Shown: piece by piece, positions 26,627-34,715 of the stretch | Numbering within the stretch: position 1 is the first letter of the stretch | Layout: each line of letters starts with the position of its first letter | Assembly: GCA_015063535.1 (NCBI GenBank) | Contig: SVTY01000012.1 | Span: 1-58,203, forward strand | Length of the DNA: 58,203 nucleotides | Source: Oscillospiraceae bacterium | Lineage (GTDB): Bacteria > Bacillota > Clostridia > Oscillospirales > CAG-272 | Direction: 5' to 3' | Translations under genes and position numbers: made by a program | Notes under the pieces: model-generated | Seen by the model: only the letters and a program-made list of their open reading frames with translations | Told to the model about the DNA's origin: nothing | The model's database searches: none

Positions 26627-27838
26627 TCAGATCCTCTCTCTTTCTTTGATATCGTCTAAGGTGGAGATCATTTCGCCGTCTCCGATCTCACAGCATGTGG
26701 GAAGCTTCAAGCCCGTGGCAATGACCGTGATTCCCTTTTCCTTCTTGCGGTCAAGACCGATTCGACAGTCCCGTCCCACACGGACTCCCGTATCCAGAAT
26801 CGAATATTGAATTCGGGAGCCCTCTCCGATCACCACATCATCCATAATGACCGAGTCGGAGACGACCGCTCCCTCCAATACGCAAACGCCCGCACCAAGC
26901 ACGGAATTGCGTACCGTTCCGTAAATTTCACACCCCTCGGTGATCGAGCTGTTTTCAATGACCGCATCGGGACCCACAAATTGGGGAGAATGGGCATCAT
27001 GACGGGAATAGATACGCCATTCCTCATCGTTCAGGCTCAGCTCCGGTGTTTCGCCCAACAGATCCATGTTGGCTTCCCACAAGGACGAGATGGTTCCCAC
27101 GTCCTTCCAATATCCCACAAAGGGGTAGGCATACATCCGCTCTCCTGCCGCCAGCATGGCAGGAATGATATTCTTTCCGAAATCGTTGGTGCTTGCGGGA
27201 TCGGCGGCATCTGCCGTCAGATAACGGAACAGAACCTCCTTGGAGAAGATATAGATGCCCATGGAGGCCTTGGTGCTGTCGGGATTTTTCGGCTTCTCTG
27301 AGAATTTGAAGATCCGTCCCTCCTCATCGGCACTCATGATCCCAAAGCGGCTTGCCTCCTTCAGCGGAACGTCAATCACCGCAATGGTGCAATCCGCCCC
27401 CATCTTCTTATGATGCTCCAGCATCTTTGCGTAATCCATTTTATAGATATGGTCTCCCGAAAGGATCAACACATACTCCGGGTCATATCGGTCAATAAAT
27501 TCCATATTCTGATAAATGGCGTTTGCCGTTCCCCGATACCAGTCAGCGCCCTTCTTTCCTTGGTAGGGAGGCAAGATCTTCACACCGCCAAAGGCACGAT
27601 CCAGATCCCACGGCAGACCGTTTCCTATGTAATCGTTTAAAACAAGAGGCTGATACTGTGTCAAAACGCCAACGGTGTCGATGCCCGAATTGACACAGTT
27701 GGAGAGAGGAAAATCAATGATCCGATATTTTCCTCCGTAGGGCACCGCAGGCTTGGCAGTCTTTTCGGTCAAGGCGTACAGACGGCTTCCCTGTCCGCCT
27801 GCCAACAGCATGGCAACGCATTCCTTTTTTCTGAACAT
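26627..27838 (-). CDS. glgC: Glucose-1-phosphate adenylyltransferase GlgC (catalytic subunit)
   Basis: This 403-residue enzyme makes ADP-glucose from glucose 1-phosphate and ATP. The active-site loop [33 protein letters not shown] is intact apart from the usual GTRL-to-SRL variation, and the C-terminal half is a beta-helix of hexapeptide repeats. I take ATG 27838, preceded by GGAGGAG; the longer frame runs into the intergenic hairpins. It lies between glgB and glgD in a three-gene operon. Confidence 0.96.
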   Translation of the reverse strand: MFRKKECVAMLLAGGQGSRLYALTEKTAKPAVPYGGKYRIIDFPLSNCVNSGIDTVGVLTQYQPLVLNDYIGNGLPWDLDRAFGGVKILPPYQGKKGADWYRGTANAIYQNMEFIDRYDPEYVLILSGDHIYKMDYAKMLEHHKKMGADCTIAVIDVPLKEASRFGIMSADEEGRIFKFSEKPKNPDSTKASMGIYIFSKEVLFRYLTADAADPASTNDFGKNIIPAMLAAGERMYAYPFVGYWKDVGTISSLWEANMDLLGETPELSLNDEEWRIYSRHDAHSPQFVGPDAVIENSSITEGCEIYGTVRNSVLGAGVCVLEGAVVSDSVIMDDVVIGEGSRIQYSILDTGVRVGRDCRIGLDRKKEKGITVIATGLKLPTCCEIGDGEMISTLDDIKERERI

Positions 27839-27868
27839 AAGCTCCTCCGTGATATATAAAATTCTGTA

Positions 27869-27917
27869 GCTTGCAACCAAGCGGCGGCAGTGGGGCAAGC
27901 CCTTGTCCCACACCGCC
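27869..27917 (-). other. Intergenic double hairpin between glgB and glgC
   Basis: A long imperfect stem (27883-27917, GGCGGT and GTGGG arms) is followed by a small hairpin GCTTG-GTTG-CAAGC (27869-27882). There is no U-run, so it is more likely an RNA-stability or processing element that sets the glgB to glgCD ratio than a terminator. Confidence 0.55.
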
Positions 27918-27931
27918 GATCCCAAACACCG

Positions 27932-29845
27932 TTACGAGGTTCGGGCTTCCTTGCCGCTCCGAGCGGCATATTTTCTTTTACAACGTACCATCGTCATCCC
28001 AAGAGGCGGAACACGCAGACGGATGGAATCCGCCAGCCAATTCCAAGGCTGTCCCGTACAGCGAAGCTCGCCCGTGTTGATCACGCCGCTTCCGCCAAAC
28101 TCCTCCCGATCCGAATTAAATATCTCCTCATAGACCCCCGACACGGGAACCCCCAGCAAAAACTCCTCTCTTGCCACAGGCGTAAAGTTGATCAGAACGA
28201 TCACCTCTTTTCCCTTTCGGTCGATCCGTCGGTAGGACAAAATGCTTTGTTCCCGATTGTCCGCATCGATCCACCGGAAGCCTTCCCACGAGTCATCGAT
28301 CTGCCAAAGGGGCGGCGTGGCAAGATACAACTGATTCAGCTCTGCCGCATAATGCTGAAGCTTGGCATGCGCCTCATAATCCAGCAGGAACCATTCGATC
28401 TGCCCCGCATAATCCCATTCCCGAAATTGTCCCATCTCGTTTCCCATAAAGGTCAGCTTCTTTCCGGGATGGGTCATCATATAGCCCATAAAAGCTCTCG
28501 CACCGGCAAATTTCTGCCAGTAATCTCCCGACATTTTATCAAGGAAGGAACGCTTTCCGTGAACCACTTCATCATGCGAAATAGGCAAAACATACCGTTC
28601 GCTAAAGGCGTAGGTAAGCGAAAAGGTCATCTTTTCATGATGATATTTCCGATAGATCGGATCCATGGCCGCATAGGACAAGGTATCATTCATCCAGCCC
28701 ATGTTCCATTTCATATCAAAGCCCAACCCCTCTTGATCGAAGGTGGTCACATTTGCCCAAGCGGTGGATTCCTCAGCGATCATCAGCACATCGGGATACC
28801 ACTCCTTGATACAGCCGTTGAGTTTTCTGAAAAAGGCGATTGCCTCCAGACACCGATGGTCTCCGTAAATATTCGGTACCCACTCTCCCGGCTTTTTGTC
28901 ATAGTCCAGATAGATCATGGAGGCAACCGCATCCACACGCAAGCCGTCCACATGATACCGTTCAAACCAAAATATAGCATTGGAAACAAGAAAGCTCTGT
29001 ACCTCATTCCGCCCCACGTCAAACCGTCTCGTTCCCCATCCCGCATGCTCCATGCGATCGGCACCCTGATATTCATATACAGGTCTGCCGTCAAACTCAT
29101 ACAGCCCATGCTCGTCCTTGGGAAAATGAGCGGGAACCCAATCAAGAATCACGCCGATACCCGCCTCGTGCATGGAATCTACAAAGCCCATAAACTCCTG
29201 AGGGGATCCGAATCGTGCGGTGGGGGCGTAATAGGAGCAGACCTGATATCCCCACGAACCGTCAAAGGGGTGCTCCATCACGGGCATCAGCTCCACATGG
29301 GTGTATCCCATTTGCTTGACGTAGGGCGCAAGCTCTGCCGCCAGCTCTCCGTAGGAATAGTAGCTTCCGTCCGCATGTCGCTTCCATGAGCCGAGATGAA
29401 GCTCGTACACGTTCATCGGCTCCGAATACATCCGATCCGCCTTCTTTTTTCTGTGGGCAAGCCAACCGCTATCCCGCCATTCATACCCATCGACCGTCGA
29501 CACCACCGTTGCCGTTTTGGGCGGACACTCGGTACGAATGCCATATGGGTCTGCTTTTTCTTGCGTTTTTCCGTTTCCGATCACCCGATATTTATAGGGC
29601 TGTCCTTCTCTTACCCGATCAGCGGATAACGTTGCCTCCCAAATTCCGCCCTCGGTAATTCGGGTCATGGCATCACCCTCTGCCCAATAGTTAAAGTCTC
29701 CGATTACCGAAACCGCTTCGGCATTTGGAGCCCATACCCGAAACACATATCCATCCTCGGTACGGTGAACACCCAAATATTCATATGCCATATAATTGGT
29801 TCCCTGATGGAACAAATAGGGCGCCAATTCCTGCTTTTGCTTCAT
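27932..29845 (-). CDS. glgB: 1,4-alpha-glucan branching enzyme GlgB
   Basis: This 637-residue GH13 enzyme introduces alpha-1,6 branches into glycogen. There is an N-terminal CBM48 domain (about 25-115), then the catalytic barrel with nucleophile Asp in DGLRVDAVASM, acid/base Glu in MIAEEST and stabilising Asp in SHDEVVHGK. I choose ATG 29845 because the AAGGAAAGGAAG ribosome site lies between it and the next ATG upstream (29878). First gene of glgB-glgC-glgD. I found no convincing promoter in 29846-29971. Confidence 0.96.
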   Translation of the reverse strand: MKQKQELAPYLFHQGTNYMAYEYLGVHRTEDGYVFRVWAPNAEAVSVIGDFNYWAEGDAMTRITEGGIWEATLSADRVREGQPYKYRVIGNGKTQEKADPYGIRTECPPKTATVVSTVDGYEWRDSGWLAHRKKKADRMYSEPMNVYELHLGSWKRHADGSYYSYGELAAELAPYVKQMGYTHVELMPVMEHPFDGSWGYQVCSYYAPTARFGSPQEFMGFVDSMHEAGIGVILDWVPAHFPKDEHGLYEFDGRPVYEYQGADRMEHAGWGTRRFDVGRNEVQSFLVSNAIFWFERYHVDGLRVDAVASMIYLDYDKKPGEWVPNIYGDHRCLEAIAFFRKLNGCIKEWYPDVLMIAEESTAWANVTTFDQEGLGFDMKWNMGWMNDTLSYAAMDPIYRKYHHEKMTFSLTYAFSERYVLPISHDEVVHGKRSFLDKMSGDYWQKFAGARAFMGYMMTHPGKKLTFMGNEMGQFREWDYAGQIEWFLLDYEAHAKLQHYAAELNQLYLATPPLWQIDDSWEGFRWIDADNREQSILSYRRIDRKGKEVIVLINFTPVAREEFLLGVPVSGVYEEIFNSDREEFGGSGVINTGELRCTGQPWNWLADSIRLRVPPLGMTMVRCKRKYAARSGKEARTS

Positions 29846-29971
29846 GGCTGTTTGCTTCCTTTCCTTTTTGTACAGCATCCCTGCGTTTGATACGCTTAGT
29901 ATGCAACGGTAAACCTTTGGCTATTCCTTTTCCGATCGCCGATGCTATCCTCAAAATCCCCAAGGAAGAAT

Positions 29972-30006
29972 AAAAGCTGTTCGGGGATGACCCATGAACA
30001 GCTTTT
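29972..30006 (-). terminator. Terminator after divIC
   Basis: An 11-bp stem (AAAAGCTGTTC with GAACAGCTTTT) follows the divIC stop by about 40 bases. The U-rich 3' arm is present on both strands, so it may act in both directions. Confidence 0.75.
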
Positions 30007-30046
30007 CTGTTTTCAAGGAAAATAATTGGTTCAAGCAAAATTCGCT

Positions 30047-30349
30047 TTATTCAAGCTCGGTATGAAAAATAATCTCATCGGGAAAGCACATTCCAAGCTT
30101 CTCTCTGGCGATCCGAATCTTGAACGCATCATCCAAGGGGGCATCCAGCATATACTGGAGCTCCTCAATCTCGTCGTTCAACTGCTCAATATATGCCTCG
30201 TTCTCTGCCTTTTCTTCCATGATCTTATTATATTTCATCAGGCTCCAAAGAAAAAAAATTACAGCAAAGACGAAAAGCAATACTAAAAATATCTGCACTG
30301 CCAAGGAGGCGGCGGTTTTTCGTCCCGTAAAATATTTTTTGATCGTCAT
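30047..30349 (-). CDS. divIC: DivIC/FtsB-type septum formation initiator
   Basis: This 100-residue bitopic protein has a cytoplasmic basic start, one transmembrane helix (about 14-38), then a coiled coil (about 40-68) and a short extracellular end containing RIAREKLGM, the FtsB/DivIC C-terminal motif. It joins the FtsL-FtsQ/DivIB subcomplex of the divisome. Its ATG overlaps the yabQ stop by 4 bases. The order hup-yabO-yabP-yabQ-divIC matches the classical Bacillus/Clostridium arrangement. Confidence 0.92.
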   Translation of the reverse strand: MTIKKYFTGRKTAASLAVQIFLVLLFVFAVIFFLWSLMKYNKIMEEKAENEAYIEQLNDEIEELQYMLDAPLDDAFKIRIAREKLGMCFPDEIIFHTELE

Positions 30350-30990
30350 ACCGAATTGCCTGTTTCCTTTCCGACAAACGCTGTATCTGTAAGGAATCCG
30401 CGCTCTGCCTGCTTCATTACCTGCTTTACTTTACTAATATTATACACCTTTTTTCGTCTGTTTGCAATAGTTTTTTTCATATTTGTCCACACCTTTTTTA
30501 CAATTTTTCTCAAAAAACTCGCAATTTGACGAAAAGGATAGAGACAAAGATACAAAAGGATCCGCAAGGCTGCCCGCAACAAAAAGACGATCCCCTCGGA
30601 CACGAGCATCACCAGCTTGCCAAGGGTAAAATAATAAAGCAAAAATCCGATCAGAAGCAGGATCGGCGTATAAAGCCGAAGCTGTCCCCGATTGAAATAA
30701 AAATTGAGCAGGACCACGCCCACGCCCGCAACACAAAACAGAAGTACGTCCTGTACGAAGATCACGATCGGCAAAAGCCATCGCTTCTTTTCGATCCTCC
30801 CCTCCCGTTCCAACGGTCGGCGGAGGATCGGGAGCGGACGTTGGTACAGGGCATCAAACCGCTTGCCGCCATAGCGCACGCCGAGAAGGATACGGCTGAG
30901 GCGGTGAATATCATTCAACACACCCACTGCCATGCCGAACAGCAAGGAAGAAACCGAGAGCCAAAATAACAGATAGGGTGATATCTCCAT
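30346..30990 (-). CDS. yabQ: Spore cortex biosynthesis protein YabQ
   Basis: This 214-residue protein has an N-terminal helix with the conserved GMAVGVLNDIHRLSRIL stretch, then three or four more hydrophobic segments to about residue 155 and a basic cytoplasmic tail. YabQ is a mother-cell outer-forespore-membrane protein needed for cortex formation in Bacillus. The position between yabP and divIC supports the call. It starts 6 bases past the yabP stop. Confidence 0.88.
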   Translation of the reverse strand: MEISPYLLFWLSVSSLLFGMAVGVLNDIHRLSRILLGVRYGGKRFDALYQRPLPILRRPLEREGRIEKKRWLLPIVIFVQDVLLFCVAGVGVVLLNFYFNRGQLRLYTPILLLIGFLLYYFTLGKLVMLVSEGIVFLLRAALRILLYLCLYPFRQIASFLRKIVKKVWTNMKKTIANRRKKVYNISKVKQVMKQAERGFLTDTAFVGKETGNSV

Positions 30991-30996
30991 ACCGTT

Positions 30997-31299
30997 TTAC
31001 CGAAAGAGTCTCGACCAGAAGCCCCGCTTTTCTTCCCCGTCCTCGGTGGAGTAAAAGACTCCGTCGATCCGTCCGCTGAGGGTGACAACGCCACGGTCGG
31101 TATCCAGAACTCCGATACGAAGCCCTTTTCCCTCCACGGTCATGTCTCCTCCTGAGGTATGCAGAGAAACGCTTTCCTCGTCAAAGCTCTCTACCTCCTT
31201 CACGCCGCTGATGCTCATTTCCTTTCTGGCACTGACCTGAAAGCCATGCTGAGCGGAAGGCACTCCTCCCACTGTTCGTTTTTCTCCCGATCCGTTCAT
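30997..31299 (-). CDS. yabP: Sporulation protein YabP
   Basis: This 100-residue soluble protein matches the YabP/YqfC fold: ISGVKEVESFDEESVSLHTSGGDMTVEGKGLRIG. YabP is a coat/cortex-associated sporulation protein. Its start is unusual: the GGAGG ribosome site (31306-31310) forms the 3' arm of a strong hairpin, and the U-run after the hairpin is the 6-base spacer before ATG, so expression depends on how the transcript begins (see the regulatory entry at 31300-31355). Confidence 0.92.
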   Translation of the reverse strand: MNGSGEKRTVGGVPSAQHGFQVSARKEMSISGVKEVESFDEESVSLHTSGGDMTVEGKGLRIGVLDTDRGVVTLSGRIDGVFYSTEDGEEKRGFWSRLFR

Positions 31300-31355
31300 A
31301 AAAAACCTCCGCTAAGGATTCATTCTATCCTATGCGGAGGTTCTTCGGTTTATGA
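31300..31355 (-). promoter_or_regulatory. Terminator-shaped hairpin masking the yabP ribosome site, overlapping a candidate sigma-E promoter
   Basis: The 5' arm AACCTCCGC (31334-31342) pairs perfectly with GCGGAGGTT (31304-31312). An inner AGGAT/ATCCT stem adds 5 bp across a 2x2 internal loop, and six U residues follow directly before the yabP ATG. A sigma-E-like element overlaps: TCATAAA (31349-31355), 14 bases, CATAGGAT (31327-31334). RNA started there would lack the 5' arm and leave the GGAGG free. The hairpin is read directly; the promoter is inferred from a partial consensus match. Confidence 0.6.
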
Positions 31356-31359
31356 CCCT

Positions 31360-31602
31360 TTATTCCAAAATTTCGTACATGCTTGCGGCATCCGCCTTCG
31401 CTACCGTCTCTCTGACGCTGACTACACGAAAGCGCAGTGTTCTCTGCCCGAAGGTGATCTCGACCACATCTCCTTCCTTTACGTCGTAGGATGCCTTTGC
31501 CCGTCTGCCGTTGACCGTGACATGCTCGGTATCGCAGGCATCATTGGCAACAGTGCGCCGCTTTATGATTCGGGACACCTTCAAGTATTTATCCAATCTC
31601 AT
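31360..31602 (-). CDS. rqcP: S4-domain RNA-binding protein RqcP (YabO/Hsp15-like)
   Basis: This 80-residue protein is almost entirely one S4 domain (MRLDKYLKVSRIIKRRTVANDACD...VTVNGRRAK). In Firmicutes YabO/RqcP binds the stalled 50S subunit with RqcH and drives C-terminal alanine tailing in ribosome quality control. It follows hup and precedes yabP, the conserved order. Confidence 0.9.
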   Translation of the reverse strand: MRLDKYLKVSRIIKRRTVANDACDTEHVTVNGRRAKASYDVKEGDVVEITFGQRTLRFRVVSVRETVAKADAASMYEILE

Positions 31603-31624
31603 GCTCGTTTCCTTTCAGCAAAGC

Positions 31625-31656
31625 AAAGAGCGATCGGAACTACCCGACCGCTCTTT
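31625..31656 (-). terminator. Hairpin between hup and rqcP
   Basis: Two nearly perfect arms (AAAGAGCG and CGCTCTTT with CCGA/TCGG inside) lie just after the hup stop. The downstream run on the minus strand is GCTTTGCTG, so it looks like a partial terminator that would lower rqcP expression relative to abundant HU. Confidence 0.6.
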
Positions 31657-31665
31657 CGGTTTTCA

Positions 31666-31938
31666 TTAGTTTATGGAATCCTTCAGAGCCTTACCTGCTG
31701 CAAAGGAGGGATGCTTGGAAGCGGCAATCTTGATGGTCTCGCCGGTTCTGGGGTTACGACCCTCTCTTGCGCCTCTTTCCTTCACCTCGAAGGTACCAAA
31801 GCCGATGAGCTGCACCTTGTCGCCAGCCTTCAGAGCCTCAGCGATCGCATCGGTCATAGCATTTACTGCTGCCTCTGCCTCCTTCTTCTTCAGTCCTGCC
31901 TTCTCGGCAACTGCTTCAACCAACTGTGTCTTGTTCAT
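31666..31938 (-). CDS. hup: DNA-binding protein HU
   Basis: This 90-residue histone-like dimer compacts and bends DNA. The sequence begins MNKTQLVEAVAEKAGLKKKEAE and contains the signature GFGTFEVKERGAREGRNPRTGE for the DNA-clasping beta arm. ATG 31938 is chosen because it gives the standard HU N-terminus and follows an AAAGGTGA site. Confidence 0.97.
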   Translation of the reverse strand: MNKTQLVEAVAEKAGLKKKEAEAAVNAMTDAIAEALKAGDKVQLIGFGTFEVKERGAREGRNPRTGETIKIAASKHPSFAAGKALKDSIN

Positions 31939-32015
31939 GGTTTTCTTCACCTTTCTTTTAAATTTTTTCTTTTCTTGATCATCTCCGGAGAAGCTCTCCT
32001 TCAAAACTTACTTTG

Positions 32016-32044
32016 ATTATACCACACTTTTTTTCAAATATCAA
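32016..32044 (-). promoter_or_regulatory. Promoter of hup
   Basis: TTGATA (32039-32044), 17 bases, TATAAT (32016-32021) with extended TGG, on the minus strand; the predicted leader is about 70 bases. Confidence 0.8.
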
Positions 32045-32073
32045 GAGGTTTTTTTACTTTTTTCCCAATAACC

Positions 32074-32898
32074 TTATTTTTTTTGCGATTTTTTATGTTT
32101 ATTTTCATCCCAAATGGCATTCAGCTCGTTCACATCCGAATTTTCCATGGTTTTTCCCCGAGCAAGCACCTCCCGCTCCACGGTCTCAAAGCGGTCGATA
32201 AACTTATCGGTGGCTCGGTTCAGTGCCACCTCCGGCTCCACACCGAGCTTACGGCACAAAGAGGTAACGCTCAAGAGAAGATCTCCCAGCTCCTCCTCCA
32301 AGGAAGAACGGTCATTGGCTGTCATGGCATCACTGACCTCGGTCAGTTCCTCGCACACCTTGTCCATGACCTCCTCGGCATCGGAAAAATCAAAGCATTT
32401 TGCTTTTTTTCCGACCTTTTCGGCACGCATCAGGGCGGGCAGCATGGGCGGAATGGCACGCAGCTTATCGGTGACGGTGCGCCGTTCCTTCTCCTCGCTT
32501 TTGATCTGCTCCCAATTGGACAGCACCTGATGAGCGGTATCCGCCTGCACTGTTCCGAACACATGGGGATGACGGTGGATCAGCTTGACGCAGATATCGT
32601 TTGCCACATCGTTTATATCAAAGACCTGCTTTTCCCGTTCGATGGTCGCATGGAATACCACCTGAAGAAGCACGTCTCCCAATTCCTCCCGCAACAAAAC
32701 GGGATTTTCGGTGTCGATCGCCTCAATGACCTCATAGGTCTCTTCGATCAGATCCTTTCGAATGCTTTTGTGATCCTGCTCCCGATCCCACGGACATCCC
32801 TTCTCGGAGCGCAGTACCTCCACCAGCATCACCAGATCATCAAAACCGTAACGCTCTTTTTCCAAAAGAAGCTGAATTTTTTCCTCTGCCGTCATCAT
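32074..32898 (-). CDS. mazG: MazG-family nucleoside triphosphate pyrophosphohydrolase
   Basis: This 274-residue enzyme hydrolyses NTPs or dNTPs to monophosphates, a house-cleaning role. Two tandem MazG helical domains are visible; the first carries CPWDREQDHKSIRKDLIEETYE and EELGDVLLQVVFH, the second EELTEVSDA and EEELGDLLLSV, the EExxE...ExxD metal sites. The Bacillus neighbour YabN has an extra N-terminal methylase domain, which is absent here. It starts 23 bases after the spoVB stop. Confidence 0.94.
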   Translation of the reverse strand: MMTAEEKIQLLLEKERYGFDDLVMLVEVLRSEKGCPWDREQDHKSIRKDLIEETYEVIEAIDTENPVLLREELGDVLLQVVFHATIEREKQVFDINDVANDICVKLIHRHPHVFGTVQADTAHQVLSNWEQIKSEEKERRTVTDKLRAIPPMLPALMRAEKVGKKAKCFDFSDAEEVMDKVCEELTEVSDAMTANDRSSLEEELGDLLLSVTSLCRKLGVEPEVALNRATDKFIDRFETVEREVLARGKTMENSDVNELNAIWDENKHKKSQKK

Positions 32899-32921
32899 CG
32901 TTTCTTCCTTTTCTTTTTTCT

Positions 32922-34589
32922 TTATTTTCTATTCCGCTCCTCTTCCGTTCCGATCGGTCGGCAGTGAGCGGTATATCGAGCCATTCGCCTTGCCAAGCCC
33001 TTTCCCATAGGCAACAGTGCCACATCCTCGGCGGTAATGATCCCCATGAGAAATGCCATGATGGCATAAACACCCACCGCCACAGCTGCCGCTCCCAAAA
33101 AGGCAGGTGTCATTCGCCCGCTGATGCCACAGATGGGTAAATATACCGCCAAGGAGGCGGCAATTGCCGCAAGAGATGCGCCAAGGGGCTTACAGAAAAG
33201 CCCCCAAAAGCCCGTGAAAGGGACATCGGTCGGCAAGCATTGCCCCAAAAAGCGCATATTCATCACGGTCACGGTCACATTGCAAAGCAAGGTACTGATG
33301 GGGGCACCGTATACGCCAACCTGCGGAAGCCCCAACAGAACATAGGCACTGAGTGCCTTGACGACAGCTCCCACCGTCATGGATAGAATGGGCTTTCCCA
33401 CTCGATGATACGCCTGTAAGATCGCATTGGTGGTGGTAATCATGCCCGAAAACAGGACAGAGATCCCCAACACCGCCAACAAGGGAGATGCCACCGCCAC
33501 CGATTCCGGTTCCGAGCGAAACAGCAAGGAGAGGATCGGAAAGGCATAGACAGCGATCCCCATAGCTGCGGGCATGGACAAAAGAACAGTCAGGCGGATC
33601 GAACGGTCTGCCACGGCGGTCTGCCCCTCTCGATCGCCCCCTTCCACCGCTCCCGCAAGCTGAGGAACCAATGCCAGAGAGATGGGGGTAATGAGGGATG
33701 GGATCAAGCCAAATACGGGAACTGCCAAGGTAGTATAGGCACCGTAGAGGGCATTGGCCTCGGCGGCACTCCAGCCGACGGTCTGAAGCCGCCGCATGAT
33801 CAGCGCCATATCCAACAGCCGTGTGACACTCAGGATCGCAGAGCCAAGGGTGATGGGTACGGCGATCCGCAAGAGCATGGAAAGACAGGGCTGTTTGCTT
33901 GTTGCCGTCTCGGCGGGTCTGCTCCATCCTCTGCGGTCAAGGGATTTGCTCAAAAGCAGATACAGGGCAGACAGCAGGGTTCCCAAGGAAAGCCCCAGCA
34001 CGGCAAATGCCGCTATGGTAGGGATATCCTCGCCTTGCCGCAAGGCAAGGGCGGCGAACAGCACGCCGAACACCAGCTTTCCCACTGCTTCGATCAGTTG
34101 AGAGATCGCTGTGGGCGCCATACGTCCAAAGCCCTGAAAATAGCCTCGCACCGCACTGGCAAAGCAGACACAGAACAAGGCGGGCGCAATGGAAAGGATG
34201 CATAAATAGGCTCCGTTGTTTCCGATCCATGCGGCAATGGGTCGTGCCAAGCCTACCATCAGCGCACTTCCGATCGCACCAAGGATCAAAAACAGCAAGA
34301 GTGCCGAGCGATAGGTTCGCTCTGCCTGTTTTCGGTCTCCACGCTCTCTTGCCTCCGAGATCAGCATGGCAAGTGCCGTGGGCAAGCCTGCGGTGGAAAT
34401 GACACAAAGAAGCGCATAGATCTCATACGCCGAATTGAAATAGCCCATTCCCTCGGCTCCCAGATAGGCGATCATGGGAATTTTATAGGCAAGACCGATG
34501 ATCTTGACGATCACGGTAGACAGAGAAAGGGCAAGAACGCCCGACATAAAGCCCTCTGTGCTTCGTTTGCTTTCTCTGTGCTCTTTCAT
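32922..34589 (-). CDS. spoVB: SpoVB/YabM-type MOP-superfamily flippase
   Basis: This 555-residue polytopic protein has about 14 hydrophobic segments and the polysaccharide-flippase opening GVLALSLSTVIVKIIGLAYKIPMIAYLGAEGMGYFNSAYEIY. SpoVB is a mother-cell lipid II or cortex-precursor flippase in Bacillus. The conserved neighbour mazG and a sigma-E-like promoter ahead of the gene support this assignment over a general polysaccharide exporter. Confidence 0.9.
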   Translation of the reverse strand: MKEHRESKRSTEGFMSGVLALSLSTVIVKIIGLAYKIPMIAYLGAEGMGYFNSAYEIYALLCVISTAGLPTALAMLISEARERGDRKQAERTYRSALLLFLILGAIGSALMVGLARPIAAWIGNNGAYLCILSIAPALFCVCFASAVRGYFQGFGRMAPTAISQLIEAVGKLVFGVLFAALALRQGEDIPTIAAFAVLGLSLGTLLSALYLLLSKSLDRRGWSRPAETATSKQPCLSMLLRIAVPITLGSAILSVTRLLDMALIMRRLQTVGWSAAEANALYGAYTTLAVPVFGLIPSLITPISLALVPQLAGAVEGGDREGQTAVADRSIRLTVLLSMPAAMGIAVYAFPILSLLFRSEPESVAVASPLLAVLGISVLFSGMITTTNAILQAYHRVGKPILSMTVGAVVKALSAYVLLGLPQVGVYGAPISTLLCNVTVTVMNMRFLGQCLPTDVPFTGFWGLFCKPLGASLAAIAASLAVYLPICGISGRMTPAFLGAAAVAVGVYAIMAFLMGIITAEDVALLPMGKGLARRMARYTAHCRPIGTEEERNRK

Positions 34590-34639
34590 GTCCCTTCACC
34601 GCCCTCACAATCCTTGCAGACCGAAGTCCTCGTATTGTC

Positions 34640-34668
34640 AGTGTATTCCCGGTGAAGTGCCGATATGC
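34640..34668 (-). promoter_or_regulatory. Candidate sigma-E promoter of spoVB
   Basis: The minus strand has GCATATC (34662-34668), 14 bases, AATACACT (34640-34647). This matches the sigma-E pattern (KMATATT, 13-15, CATACA-T) at 6 of 7 positions in each box, and predicts a start about 45 bases before the ATG. No good sigma-A element is seen in this gap. Confidence 0.6.
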
Positions 34669-34692
34669 AATATGTAGCGGTCTTGGGTCAAG

Positions 34693-34710
34693 CCTCCCCG
34701 AAGGGAGAGC
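34693..34710 (-). other. UUCG-tetraloop hairpin after the uridine-kinase-like gene
   Basis: On the minus strand CTCCC-TTCG-GGGAG forms a very stable tetraloop hairpin 6 bases past the stop codon. It is followed by CTTGACC and no U-run, so it is more likely an mRNA-end stabiliser or weak terminator. Confidence 0.5.
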
Positions 34711-34715
34711 AAAGC

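Noticed and set aside
27890-29389. A 499-codon plus-strand frame opposite glgB
   Set aside because: GlgB has all catalytic motifs on the minus strand; the opposite frame has no domain.
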